From RGIG5612 sp045546255 (GTDB lineage: Bacteria; Bacillota; Clostridia; Lachnospirales; Lachnospiraceae), in the NCBI GenBank assembly GCA_045546255.1, contig JAZQCK010000077.1:1-57097 (forward strand): a stretch of DNA of 57,097 bases. The letters are read 5' to 3'. The notes beneath the pieces are model-generated. The model had not been told where the DNA came from. It ran no database searches and saw only the letters and a program-made list of their open reading frames with translations. How positions within the stretch are numbered: position 1 is the stretch's first letter; each line of letters opens with the position of its first letter. Shown piece after piece: positions 1 to 8,260 of this stretch. The translations under genes and the position numbers were made by a program.

Positions 1-29
1 TATAAATTCCCGAAAGGAGATTAAAAGTA

Positions 30-572
30 ATGAGCATTTATGATTTTACAGTAGTCGCACAGGACGGCAGCGAAGTAAAACTCGAAGACTATAAAGGAAA
101 AGTTTTAGTAATTGTTAACACTGCAACGGGATGCGGATTTACACCGCAGTACAATGAACTTCAGACTCTTTATGCAGAGCACCAGGCAGATGGTCTTGAG
201 ATCCTTGATTTCCCTTGCAACCAGTTTGGAAATCAGGCTCCGGGAACAGATGGAGAAATCCATGATTTCTGCACCCTGAGATATAAGATCACCTTCCCTC
301 AGTTCACAAAGATCGATGTGAACGGAGAAAACGCAATTCCGCTTTACAAATATCTGACAGAGAACACCACATTCGAAGGCTTTGGAAAAGGCATCAAAGC
401 AAAGATGATGAATGGTGTTGTAAAAGCAATGGATAAAGATTTTAAGAACAATGGCAAGATCAAATGGAACTTCACGAAGTTTGTGATTGACCGTGAGGGC
501 AATATTGCTGCAAGACTCGAGCCGACACAGGATATGGCTGAGTTAAAAGCAAAGGTTGAGGAGTTGCTGTAA
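30..572 (+). CDS. Glutathione peroxidase family thiol peroxidase (cysteine type)
   Basis: Predicted 180-aa cytosolic peroxidase that reduces hydroperoxides with a thiol donor. The family tetrad is visible: peroxidatic Cys35 in NTATGCGF, Gln69 in the FPCNQFGNQ block (61-69), and Trp146-Asn147 in KWNF. Cys81 sits where thioredoxin-dependent cysteine GPx proteins carry their resolving cysteine, so thioredoxin is a likelier reductant than glutathione (family knowledge). The active site codon is TGC, so this is not a selenoprotein. No signal peptide. The start follows AAAGGAGA at good spacing and the length is normal. The OhrR-like regulator begins 2 nt after the stop, so the two are probably co-transcribed as a peroxide-response pair. 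The promoter lies left of or at the window edge. Confidence 0.93.
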   Translation: MSIYDFTVVAQDGSEVKLEDYKGKVLVIVNTATGCGFTPQYNELQTLYAEHQADGLEILDFPCNQFGNQAPGTDGEIHDFCTLRYKITFPQFTKIDVNGENAIPLYKYLTENTTFEGFGKGIKAKMMNGVVKAMDKDFKNNGKIKWNFTKFVIDREGNIAARLEPTQDMAELKAKVEELL

Positions 573-574
573 TT

Positions 575-1018
575 ATGGAACTGAACCTGACGCAGGAATT
601 AGATCCGCTGAAATTAGAGAACCAGTTTTGTTTTCCGCTTTATGCGGCGGCAAGAAAGGTAGTTAATCTTTACACTCCTTATCTGAACGAACTGGATCTG
701 ACTTATACGCAGTACATCACGATGATGGTCCTTTGGGAAAAGGGCAGCATCAGTGTGAAAGAACTGGGCGCGAAACTTTATTTAGACAGCGGAACATTAA
801 CTCCACTCCTTAAGAATCTGGAAAAGAAAGGACTTCTTACAAGGAGCCGTTCCAAAGAGGATGAACGCGTTACGATCGCAGAACTGACAACTGAGGGCAA
901 GGCATTACGCGAAAGAGCGTTGGAGATTCCGGCGAAGGTCGCAGGCTGTGTTCGCCTTGAACCTCAGGAAGCGATACAATTATATTCCTTGCTTTATAAA
1001 GTACTGGAACTCGTATGA
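575..1018 (+). CDS. MarR family regulator, OhrR-like
   Basis: 147-aa winged-helix repressor. The N-terminus has ENQFCFPLYAAAR with Cys19, at the position of the redox-sensing cysteine of OhrR proteins, followed by the LTYTQYITMMVLWE block that is also typical of OhrR. The recognition helix and wing cover roughly residues 60-100 (LDSGTLTPLLKNLEKKGLL, then SRSKEDER). Family knowledge: oxidation of this Cys by organic hydroperoxide releases the repressor from DNA. Its position 2 nt behind the peroxidase gene suggests it controls its own operon. No separate ribosome binding site is obvious, so translational coupling is likely. A strong terminator follows. MarR membership is firm; peroxide sensing is inferred from Cys19 and the neighbour. 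Confidence 0.9.
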   Translation: MELNLTQELDPLKLENQFCFPLYAAARKVVNLYTPYLNELDLTYTQYITMMVLWEKGSISVKELGAKLYLDSGTLTPLLKNLEKKGLLTRSRSKEDERVTIAELTTEGKALRERALEIPAKVAGCVRLEPQEAIQLYSLLYKVLELV

Positions 1019-1052
1019 CTTTTTGAGGAAGTATAAATACATAATGGGATTG

Positions 1053-1086
1053 GGAAAAAGGACCGGCAACGGTCCTTTTTCCGTAT
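1053..1086 (+). terminator. Intrinsic terminator after the peroxidase operon
   Basis: A 12-bp perfect stem (1053-1064 with 1071-1082) has the loop GGCAAC. The U-run lies inside the distal arm. It separates the peroxide operon from the ABC importer operon. Confidence 0.8.
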
Positions 1087-1088
1087 CT

Positions 1089-1123
1089 ACAACCATAAGT
1101 TGTGATAACAATTTTTGATTGTT
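1089..1123. promoter_or_regulatory. Two adjacent dyads upstream of the ABC importer
   Basis: ACAAC (1089-1093) faces GTTGT (1099-1103), and AACAAT (1107-1112) faces ATTGTT (1118-1123). The two small inverted repeats share ACAA/TTGT half-sites and lie 63-97 bp before the ATPase start. They look like operator half-sites, but no protein can be assigned. I could not place a convincing -35/-10 pair here. Confidence 0.35.
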
Positions 1124-1185
1124 GTTTCCATTTGAAAAGAGGGTCATTTACTATGTTGATAACGGATAAAAGGAAGGGTGGCATT

Positions 1186-2685
1186 ATGAGCGAACCTATT
1201 TTTGAAGTAAAAAACATGAATAAGTCTTTCGGTATCGTGAAAGCGCTGAAAGACGTCTCTATGACGATTTATCCGGGCGAGATCCGCGGTCTTATTGGGG
1301 AGAACGGAAGCGGCAAATCCACCGTCTCTTCTATTATTGCGGGGATTCAGGACGCCGATTCCGGTGAAATGTTCTATCAGGGAAAACCATACCACAGAAA
1401 GAATACCGTCGATGCTCAGAGGCAGGGCATCAGTATGATCGTTCAGGAGATTGGAACAATTGGTTCTATTTCCGTTGCGCAGAATATTTTCCTTGGAAGG
1501 GAACGGGATTTTCGCAAAGGACCATTTGTCTCGCCGAAATATATGGTCAAAAAAGCGCAGGAAATGCTGAACAGCGTTGCGATGGGGCATATCAATGCGG
1601 CAGATATCACAGAAAGCAGAACCTTAGAAGATAGAAAACTGATCGAGCTTGCGAGAGCCATGCAGGACGATCCGAACCTTTTGATCGTAGATGAGACCAC
1701 GACCGCTCTTTCCCAGGCCGGCCGTGAACGTCTTTACGGCATCATGCAGCAGATGGCGAAAGATGGAAAAGCCGTTCTATTTATTTCCCATGACCTTCAG
1801 GAACTGATGGATATCTGTAATACCCTGACGGTCTTAAGAGATGGCGTTATTATTGGCAACCTTGTAAAAGAAGAATTTGAATCTCAAAAGATCAAGCAGA
1901 TGATGGTCGGCCGTGAAGTAGCAGATAACTATTATCGTGTTGACTATGAACCCTATGAAGCAGGTGAGGTCGCGCTGAAAGCGGACAATGTTTCTGCAGA
2001 ACAGATCCTTGAGAACTTCTCCCTTGAGCTTCATAAGGGCGAAATCTTAGGAATCGGCGGACTTTCAAGCTGTGGTATGCACGAGCTTGGCAGAGTCCTT
2101 TTTGGAGCGGAACCGGCAATTACCGGCGAAGTGACTGTCTATCCGAGTGAAAATAAGATCACCGATATTAAAACGGCCATTCTGAACCGCATTGGCTACG
2201 TTTCCAAAAACCGTGATGAAGAAGCGCTGGTGCTTCGCGATACGATCGGACATAACCTGACAGCGAGTGCACTCCATCAGCTTTCTAAATGGGGCGTGAT
2301 TCCTCCGGGAGCAGAGAAGAAGTTCGCAAAGAAACAGATCGACGAGCTGGAGATCAAATGCTACGGAGATATGCAGGAAGTCAGCACACTTTCCGGCGGT
2401 AACAAACAGAAGGTTTCCTTTGGTAAGTGGGTTGGAAATGATTCGGACATTATTATCTTTGACTGTCCGACGCGTGGTGTTGATGTCGGCGTCAAAGCAA
2501 CGATGTATAACCTGCTTTACAATCTTCGGAATCAGGGTAAGGCGATCCTTTTGATCAGCGAGGAGCTGACAGAGGTAATCGGTATGAGCGACCGGATCCT
2601 GATTCTGAAAGACGGAAAATTATCAAAAGAATTCTATCGTGATCCGGATCTTTCCGAACACGATGTTGTGGAATATCTCATTTAA
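1186..2685 (+). CDS. CUT2-type ABC importer ATPase (RbsA/MglA-like), two nucleotide-binding domains
   Basis: 499-aa protein with two ABC domains that energises uptake through the permeases encoded downstream. I chose ATG 1186 (MSEPIFEV) because GGAAGG sits 8 nt upstream and the length matches RbsA; ATG 1153 and 1102 are also open. The first domain has Walker A GENGSGKST, but the place of the signature motif reads RTLEDRKLIELARA instead of LSxGxxQ, and Walker B continues VDETTTALS rather than DEP. The second domain lacks a Walker A lysine (GIGGLSSCGMHELG), as is common in this family. It has a good LSGGNKQK signature, but its Walker B reads FDCPTRGVDVG, with Cys in place of the catalytic Glu. 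The protein is therefore a divergent RbsA relative. It is separated by 14 nt from the permease gene. Confidence 0.9.
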   Translation: MSEPIFEVKNMNKSFGIVKALKDVSMTIYPGEIRGLIGENGSGKSTVSSIIAGIQDADSGEMFYQGKPYHRKNTVDAQRQGISMIVQEIGTIGSISVAQNIFLGRERDFRKGPFVSPKYMVKKAQEMLNSVAMGHINAADITESRTLEDRKLIELARAMQDDPNLLIVDETTTALSQAGRERLYGIMQQMAKDGKAVLFISHDLQELMDICNTLTVLRDGVIIGNLVKEEFESQKIKQMMVGREVADNYYRVDYEPYEAGEVALKADNVSAEQILENFSLELHKGEILGIGGLSSCGMHELGRVLFGAEPAITGEVTVYPSENKITDIKTAILNRIGYVSKNRDEEALVLRDTIGHNLTASALHQLSKWGVIPPGAEKKFAKKQIDELEIKCYGDMQEVSTLSGGNKQKVSFGKWVGNDSDIIIFDCPTRGVDVGVKATMYNLLYNLRNQGKAILLISEELTEVIGMSDRILILKDGKLSKEFYRDPDLSEHDVVEYLI

Positions 2686-2699
2686 GAGAGGGCTGAGAT

Positions 2700-3641
2700 A
2701 TGGCAGAAAGAAAATCTTTTATCAGACAATATGCGCCGAGCTTCGCGCCAATTCTTGGATTGATCCTGGTTTTAGTTGTGTTTGGAATCCTCAGCGGCGG
2801 AAGGATGTTTACTCTGCGAAATGCGAAGATGGTCATCAACCAGATCTTTCCGATCATTATCTGCAGTATCGGGGCAGTCTTCTACTGGGCATGGGGAGTC
2901 TTTGATCTGTCTGTTGCCGGTATCTTAGGATGTACGACAATTTTTACGGCGATTATTGTTAACACCGGAAAGATGTGGCTTGCATTGATTGTAGCAATCG
3001 CAGTTGCTTGTGCATTTTGTGTGGCTAGCTCCTTTGTCGGAACCTTTTCCGGTATTCCGATCTTTCTGGCCAGCCTCTGTTTTATGTTTATTACAAATGG
3101 TATTTTAACTGCTTATACGAACAAACATATCATTTTGATCACCGGTGACTTTGATAAGATCAATACTCTTCCGGTTAAACTGATCATTATCATTGTTGTC
3201 GGTCTGATTTGTTGGTTCTTGTTTAATTTTACAGCACTCGGAAAAGCTTGCCGACTTATGGGTGGAAATGAAAAGGCTGCAAAGTTCTCAGGCATCAAAG
3301 TCAATAAGATGAAGATCATTTCTTTCATCATAGCAGGCGTCTGCATCGGAATTGCATCCTTCTTTTTAACGATGAGAATTGGAAAGGTTGACTATCAGAC
3401 CGGCTCCGGTGTGCAGTTTGATGTTATCACTGCATTGGTCTTCGGCGGTATGCCGTTCGGCGGAGGACGTCACGCACGGATCAGTAATGCGATCATCGGC
3501 TCTTTGACCTATGTCATGCTTTCGAATGGAATGCAGCTTGCGGGAATCCCATATAACTACATCGATCTTGTTAACGGAATCGTCTTCCTGATCGTTGTGT
3601 ACTTAAGTTTTCCGAAGAGTAAAGATAAATTACTTCCATAA
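2700..3641 (+). CDS. ABC sugar-type importer permease (RbsC-like)
   Basis: 313-aa polytopic membrane protein of the BPD_transp_2 family (RbsC/XylH type), with about eight to ten hydrophobic segments beginning at residue 15. The conserved cytoplasmic coupling region GKACRLMGGNEKAAKFSGIKV (about 180-200) resembles the family motif GRxxxAxGGNxxAAxxSGI. It would form half of the channel, with the second permease at 4923 as partner. The start follows AGAGGGCTGAGAT. It is the second gene of the ABC operon. The substrate cannot be read from the sequence. Confidence 0.9.
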   Translation: MAERKSFIRQYAPSFAPILGLILVLVVFGILSGGRMFTLRNAKMVINQIFPIIICSIGAVFYWAWGVFDLSVAGILGCTTIFTAIIVNTGKMWLALIVAIAVACAFCVASSFVGTFSGIPIFLASLCFMFITNGILTAYTNKHIILITGDFDKINTLPVKLIIIIVVGLICWFLFNFTALGKACRLMGGNEKAAKFSGIKVNKMKIISFIIAGVCIGIASFFLTMRIGKVDYQTGSGVQFDVITALVFGGMPFGGGRHARISNAIIGSLTYVMLSNGMQLAGIPYNYIDLVNGIVFLIVVYLSFPKSKDKLLP

Positions 3642-3676
3642 AAATGGATTTAATAAACAATTATAGGAGGAGAATC

Positions 3677-4849
3677 ATGAAAAGAATCAAAAAAGCGTTA
3701 GCATTATTGCTTGCGGGCATTATGGTAATCGGAATGCTCTCAGCCTGTGGTTCAGGCGGCGGAGCGGCTGGCTCCGGAGCAGCTGCAGGAGGCGGCTCAA
3801 GCAGTGGAAAAACAAAAATCGGTGTCATGTATTTTACATGGACAAGCCGTATCGCAACATCCCTCTGGGATTATTGCACCAACTATTTAGGACCTGCTTT
3901 TGATATTGAGTTCACACAGTATACCTGTGGATTTGATAACAATAGTTGTATTTCAACGGTAGAAAACATGATCACGGCAGGTGAGGACGGATTGATTCTT
4001 TTGGTATCTTCCGGAATCACTGAGATTGATAAAATCTGTGCAGATGCAGGTGTTCCGTTTGCTCTGGTAACAGGAAAACCAACAGTTGCGGAAGAAGAGA
4101 TGCTTTATAAATCGGCCAGTGAAGAATTTGTTCTCTGCATGCATCCGGAAACAGATGCAGCGGAAGCTGGCAGACATCAGGCTCAGGTAATGCTGGATCA
4201 GGGATATGACCATTGTGCGGTTGTTTCCACTCCGACTGGTATGATCGAGGCAGGTGATCAGGAAGATGCGGGATTCATTGAAGGCTTTACTTCCGGCGGT
4301 GGTGTCATTGTTGACGAGAAGAGAGAAATCCCGGGTGATGCCATGATCACGGCAGCGGATACGGTTCTTGCAACCCATGGTGATGAAATCGACTTCCTGT
4401 ATGGACTTTTAGATATTCTGCAGTCCATCGTTACGGATCCGAAGTATGCAGATAAAGGAATCAAGGTCATTTCCAACGAACTTCCGTCTGACGGCGGTGT
4501 ATCCCTCTTTGAAAGCGGAGTTCTTGCATTCTGCCATGAAAAAATCCCGCAACAGGTTGGATTTGCAGTTGTTTCCATTCTGAATTATTTGAATGGAGAT
4601 AAATATCCGGATGATCCGGGCTACAAGAGTGTAGAACAGCCTTATACCGATATCTACAATGCAGAGGACTGCCAGCTATTCCTGGATGTGACGACGGGAA
4701 CAAACGGAAATGAGCCGGCATGGACAGTTGATGAACTTAAAACTCTGATCATTGCTGAAAATCCGAACGCAACATATGCAGATCTGGTCGACCTTGCACA
4801 GTCCTGCCAGATTGATGATATCTGCGCTCGTCACGGAGTTCAGAGATAG
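3677..4849 (+). CDS. ABC importer substrate-binding lipoprotein (periplasmic-binding fold type I)
   Basis: 390-aa secreted binding protein. ATG 3677 is preferred over 3644 because TATAGGAGGAG lies just upstream and the protein then opens with a lipoprotein signal: KRIKK, a hydrophobic core, and the lipobox LSAC with Cys24. A Gly/Ser/Ala-rich linker follows (about 25-45), then a ligand-binding region starting KTKIGVMYF. The layout and the neighbouring RbsA/RbsC-type genes point to a small polar ligand such as a sugar, nucleoside or related signal. I cannot name the ligand. The gene sits between the two permease genes. Confidence 0.88.
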   Translation: MKRIKKALALLLAGIMVIGMLSACGSGGGAAGSGAAAGGGSSSGKTKIGVMYFTWTSRIATSLWDYCTNYLGPAFDIEFTQYTCGFDNNSCISTVENMITAGEDGLILLVSSGITEIDKICADAGVPFALVTGKPTVAEEEMLYKSASEEFVLCMHPETDAAEAGRHQAQVMLDQGYDHCAVVSTPTGMIEAGDQEDAGFIEGFTSGGGVIVDEKREIPGDAMITAADTVLATHGDEIDFLYGLLDILQSIVTDPKYADKGIKVISNELPSDGGVSLFESGVLAFCHEKIPQQVGFAVVSILNYLNGDKYPDDPGYKSVEQPYTDIYNAEDCQLFLDVTTGTNGNEPAWTVDELKTLIIAENPNATYADLVDLAQSCQIDDICARHGVQR

Positions 4850-4878
4850 CCGGATATTCCAAGTAAAAAAAGAATGAG

Positions 4879-4911
4879 TGCCCCGCTGCATATTAAAAGC
4901 GTAGCGGGGCA
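4879..4911 (+). other. Intercistronic hairpin between binding protein and second permease
   Basis: A 9-bp GC-rich stem (4879-4887 with 4903-4911, TGCCCCGCT/AGCGGGGCA) has no U-run after it and ends just before the ribosome binding site of the next gene. It looks like an mRNA-stabilising or processing hairpin that would raise the amount of binding protein over permease, as in other binding-protein operons (inference). Confidence 0.6.
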
Positions 4912-4922
4912 GGGAGAAGAAA

Positions 4923-5930
4923 ATGGAAAAGGTTAAAAAGATATTAATTAATATTGCAGGTACGCTGGCGTTCCCGGTTCTTGTGTTTGTGGTATTCTTT
5001 GCTGTAACACATATTTTTGACACGCCTTCTGTTTTCAGTTTTAACCTGATTCCAAATGTGCTTCAGAATATTGGCGTAGGTGTGTTGATCGCGTTGGGAA
5101 TGAGCGTAAACATGGCAACATTCCGTATCGACTTAAGTGCAGGTGCAGTTACCACACTTACGGCAATTGTAGTTGGATCACTTGCGGTCGATCATGGCTG
5201 GCCGGGCTGGCTCTTTATGATTGTTTGCATGGTAAGCGGCGTAATCTGCTCCACCTTTAACGGAGCGGTGTATGCGTTCTTAAGACTTCCTTCGATGATC
5301 GTTTCTCTCGGTGTAACGATGATCTTAGAGTCGATCACAGTCCTTTACAGAGGCGGAGCTGGTATCGTTATTTTAAGTGGACCGATCAGAGAGTTCGGCG
5401 GTGCACCGACAATCTTCATTATTTTGATCATCGCAATGCTTGTCTTCCATGTTGTTATGGAATATACCGGTTTTGGTTTTGACCAGAAGGCATTTGCGGG
5501 TAATAAAAAAATCGCTGTTGAAAACGGAAAGAAGGAGAGAAGGAACGTTATCATATCCTATGCGTTCAGCGGAATTTTCTTCGGATTGGCGGCACTTCCG
5601 TATATCAACTATTTTGGCAGTGTTGATGCAGCGAGCAACATGTCATCGGCATCCGTTATGTTCGATGCAATGCTTCCGGTTCTGATCGGATCGTTCATCG
5701 CAAGGTTTTCTAATCAGGTGATTGCGATTGTCGTTGCAGTATTTTCAATGAAGATGATGAGTTATGGTCTGATCTGCTGTGGCTTTAACAATACGATGCA
5801 GAATGTCGTTTCCGGTGTTATGATCATCTGCCTGGTATTCATTTCTGCAAGAATTGCAGCCGGTGAACACAAGAAACTGGTGAAGCTAAGGATCAATATG
5901 CTGAACGAGAAACGGCAGACCGCGTTGTAA
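4923..5930 (+). CDS. Second ABC importer permease (RbsC-like)
   Basis: 335-aa polytopic membrane protein, paralogous to the permease at 2700. It has hydrophobic segments throughout and a cytoplasmic region around 180-200 where the usual GGN motif is altered (GFDQKAFAGNKKIAVENGKK). The start is ATG 4923 after GGGAGAAGAA. Having two different permeases rather than one homodimer suggests a heterodimeric channel. It is the last gene of the operon; a strong terminator follows 20 nt after its stop. Confidence 0.88.
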   Translation: MEKVKKILINIAGTLAFPVLVFVVFFAVTHIFDTPSVFSFNLIPNVLQNIGVGVLIALGMSVNMATFRIDLSAGAVTTLTAIVVGSLAVDHGWPGWLFMIVCMVSGVICSTFNGAVYAFLRLPSMIVSLGVTMILESITVLYRGGAGIVILSGPIREFGGAPTIFIILIIAMLVFHVVMEYTGFGFDQKAFAGNKKIAVENGKKERRNVIISYAFSGIFFGLAALPYINYFGSVDAASNMSSASVMFDAMLPVLIGSFIARFSNQVIAIVVAVFSMKMMSYGLICCGFNNTMQNVVSGVMIICLVFISARIAAGEHKKLVKLRINMLNEKRQTAL

Positions 5931-5950
5931 TACAGAAAAAAGTCTTTATT

Positions 5951-5979
5951 AAGGCGTCCAAAACGGACGCCTTTTTTTT
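5951..5979 (+). terminator. Intrinsic terminator of the ABC importer operon
   Basis: Stem AAGGCGTCC (5951-5959) pairs with GGACGCCTT (5965-5973), followed by a run of eight T ending at 5979. Confidence 0.92.
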
Positions 5980-6092
5980 GTACTTTTAATTAGTGCTGCT
6001 TAGAATGATTCTTGTTACAATTCTTTCTTGTAAGTGAGCAAAGAGCATTAAGGCATCAAAGCATAGATACAAAATGTAAGGAGCGAAAGACC

Positions 6093-7013
6093 ATGCTTAC
6101 AGAATCAATGTTGAAATGTTTTATGGCGGTTGCGGAACATTTAAACTTCACCAAAGCGGCTGAAAGCCTGTATTTAACGCAGCAGGCAGTTAGCCGGAAT
6201 GTTTCCGCACTGGAGAACGAACTGGATATGAAGCTTTTAATCCGTGACACGCATTCCGTCAAGCTTTCTCCCTGTGGGGAAATTTATTACCAAAATATCC
6301 GCCGCATTTCAAATGAATATATTCAGCTGGTAGGGGAACTTAGAAGTCAGTTTAACGATAATAAAGCAATGCTTCAGATTGGTATCGTGGATTCTCCGGA
6401 CTTCTATCGTTTTCAGGGGGCGTTTCACGATTATCAAAAAGAGCAGCCGGATCAGTTTGCCCTTAAAATATCCTTAGAGCCGCCGGATAAGCTGCAGGAA
6501 AAACTGCAGCAGGGAGAACTCGATGCAATCGTATCGATGGACTGCTTTATTACAGAGAAAGAAAAATTTGAACTCGAAAACCTGGAACAGACGATCATGA
6601 AACTCTGCGTGGCGCCGACAAACCGGCTTTACAAAAAGGGCGCCGATTGGAAGCAGTATAAAAAAGAACCCTTGATCCTCCAGACAGAGGCGGGAAAGAA
6701 TATTTATGATACAGATAATTTTATGCATGCGATGGTGAAGCAGATTGGCCTGGAGCCGACTGCGATCATCCTGATGAGTGACATGCATAAGATGGAACAG
6801 CTTGTAGCAGAGGGCAGGGGCGTTATGCTTTGCCTCGAAGTTAACCCGATCTTTAATGATGAGCTGATCGAAATGCTGGATATCAAAGAAACCCCGGTCA
6901 ATTATGCCCTGGTTCGTAGCAAAGAAAACGATCCGGAAACACAGGCGAAAGTGAGAAAACTATTCCAGTATTTAAGCCAGTGGAAACCGGCAGTGAAGGA
7001 AAATCAGCAGTAA
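6093..7013 (+). CDS. LysR family transcriptional regulator
   Basis: 306-aa regulator. ATG 6093 (MLTESMLKCFMAV) is chosen over the in-frame ATG 6012 because AAGGAG lies 9 nt upstream and the N-terminus then matches the LysR helix-turn-helix (about 4-62: FTKAAESLYLTQQAVSRNVSALE). The rest is a LysR effector-binding domain. It follows the ABC importer terminator and has its own terminator, so it is a single-gene unit. LysR proteins usually regulate an adjacent unit; candidates are the importer upstream or the redox genes from 8261. The effector is unknown. Confidence 0.92.
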   Translation: MLTESMLKCFMAVAEHLNFTKAAESLYLTQQAVSRNVSALENELDMKLLIRDTHSVKLSPCGEIYYQNIRRISNEYIQLVGELRSQFNDNKAMLQIGIVDSPDFYRFQGAFHDYQKEQPDQFALKISLEPPDKLQEKLQQGELDAIVSMDCFITEKEKFELENLEQTIMKLCVAPTNRLYKKGADWKQYKKEPLILQTEAGKNIYDTDNFMHAMVKQIGLEPTAIILMSDMHKMEQLVAEGRGVMLCLEVNPIFNDELIEMLDIKETPVNYALVRSKENDPETQAKVRKLFQYLSQWKPAVKENQQ

Positions 7014-7029
7014 TAATATGGATCATAAA

Positions 7030-7060
7030 AACTGCAGCTTGCAATGTAAGCTGCAGTTTT
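7030..7060. terminator. Bidirectional terminator between convergent genes
   Basis: An 11-bp stem AACTGCAGCTT (7030-7040) pairs with AAGCTGCAGTT (7048-7058). A-rich sequence precedes it and T-rich sequence follows, so it can serve both the LysR gene and the minus-strand TPR gene. Confidence 0.88.
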
Positions 7061-7083
7061 ATTATGAATGCTATGAAAAGGTC

Positions 7084-8034
7084 TTACTCACTGAAATGCT
7101 CAAACACGGCAGCATAAGGTGAGGTCGCTTCTTTGCGAATATCATAGAAGAGTTCGCCTTTGGCTTCGCATTCCTGATATTTCTTAAAAGCTTCCTTGCT
7201 TTCTTTTTCCCTTCCTGTTCGTTTATAGATCAGAGCCAGATTATAAAACGCATTCGCATGCATTAATGGAAGCATTGGATTAAACCCTTGAGGCACCAAT
7301 TGCGACGCATCCGTCAGGACGATAATTGCTTTTTCTGTATTTCCTGTCAGGAAAAGAGATACGCCCATATTGATAAAGGTCTTTAATGCGGTGATCGTAC
7401 GTGGACTTCTTTTTACGACTTCGTTAAAGGCGTCAATCGCTGCAGCGTCATCATGCATGTCTGACAAGATGCAACCTTTTGTGAAGTAGCCATCCTGGTA
7501 ATCCGGATCGATCGCGATTGCTGCGGCAGCTTCTGCGAGTGCATCGTTTAAGCGGCCTTCTTTGTGATAGAGCACTGCCAGGTTGCAGTGTAGCTCTGCG
7601 CTGTCCGGTTTCATGCTGACAGCCTTTCCGTAAGCTTCTTCTGACATCTGGTAGAATTTAGCGGCCTCTTCTTTATCAACTGTGGTAAAAGCGATGCGGC
7701 TTGTAACATTACCAAGGTTGCAGTATGCGTCCAGACAGTTCGGATCATATTTGATCGCATTCTGATAAGATTCGATTGCTTGAAGATGTGAATTCTTGCG
7801 GTTCATAAAACGGATGCTCATGCCCCGGTTGAGCCACATATCCGGATCTTCCGGGTTGATCTCCAGAGCTTTCTCATAGCAAGGGCAGGCAAGCTCCGGC
7901 CTTCCGGTGTTTCTTAAAGCCACACCCTTATATCCCCACATCTTTGCGTCATTCGGATTTTCTTCCAACGCTTTTTCAATCAGCGGAAGAGCTTCTTCGT
8001 ATTTTCTTTCTTTTAATAATTCATACACACTCAT
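7084..8034 (-). CDS. Tetratricopeptide repeat protein
   Basis: 316-aa protein made almost wholly of TPR units, e.g. YEEALPLIEKALEENPND, PCYEKALEINPEDPDMW, SYQNAIKYDPNCLDAYCNLG and AEAAAAIAIDPDYQDGY. There are about seven repeats to residue 270. TPR arrays are protein-protein interaction scaffolds. No signal peptide, membrane segment or enzymatic domain is visible, so the protein is cytosolic. The start has a good site (AGGAGAAG 8 nt before ATG on the minus strand). It is divergent from the flavodoxin-like gene and ends at a bidirectional terminator. The partner is unknown. Confidence 0.88.
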   Translation of the reverse strand: MSVYELLKERKYEEALPLIEKALEENPNDAKMWGYKGVALRNTGRPELACPCYEKALEINPEDPDMWLNRGMSIRFMNRKNSHLQAIESYQNAIKYDPNCLDAYCNLGNVTSRIAFTTVDKEEAAKFYQMSEEAYGKAVSMKPDSAELHCNLAVLYHKEGRLNDALAEAAAAIAIDPDYQDGYFTKGCILSDMHDDAAAIDAFNEVVKRSPRTITALKTFINMGVSLFLTGNTEKAIIVLTDASQLVPQGFNPMLPLMHANAFYNLALIYKRTGREKESKEAFKKYQECEAKGELFYDIRKEATSPYAAVFEHFSE

Positions 8035-8087
8035 CGTTTACTTCTCCTATTAAAACTGCAGTTTTTAAAATACCAATAACGGATTAT

Positions 8088-8192
8088 TTGACTTCACTAT
8101 ATCAACCATGGTTAAGAAAAGGAAACAACTCAAATGATTGATTGAAACAAGTTTTTCTTGTGGCGAAGCAAGATACAATGTTGTTTCCTTTT
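8088..8192 (+). promoter_or_regulatory. Divergent regulatory region with palindrome and long-range inverted repeat
   Basis: The 226-bp gap between the TPR gene and the flavodoxin-like gene holds TTGACT (8088-8093) as a possible -35, a perfect 10-bp palindrome AACCATGGTT (8104-8113), and a 13-bp inverted repeat AAAAGGAAACAAC (8117-8129) with GTTGTTTCCTTTT (8180-8192). Inside the latter, ACAAG-TTTTT-CTTGT (8147-8161) forms a smaller hairpin. If transcription starts near 8120, the 5' leader of the redox cassette would fold into one long hairpin. No good -10 is seen at the expected spacing, so the promoter call is weak. Confidence 0.4.
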
Positions 8193-8260
8193 TGGGAAGC
8201 CGACAAATAAAATGATAACTGTAGAAACAGAGTTTTTAAGATCACTGAATGGAGAAAAAA

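Noticed and set aside
30..572. Selenocysteine glutathione peroxidase
   Set aside because: The active-site codon is TGC (Cys35); there is no in-frame TGA.
8147..8192. Fourth copy of the 44-nt hairpin repeat in the TPR/flavodoxin gap
   Set aside because: It shares TTTTCTTGT and AAGATACAA fragments, but the spacing and outer stem do not match the 44-nt unit.
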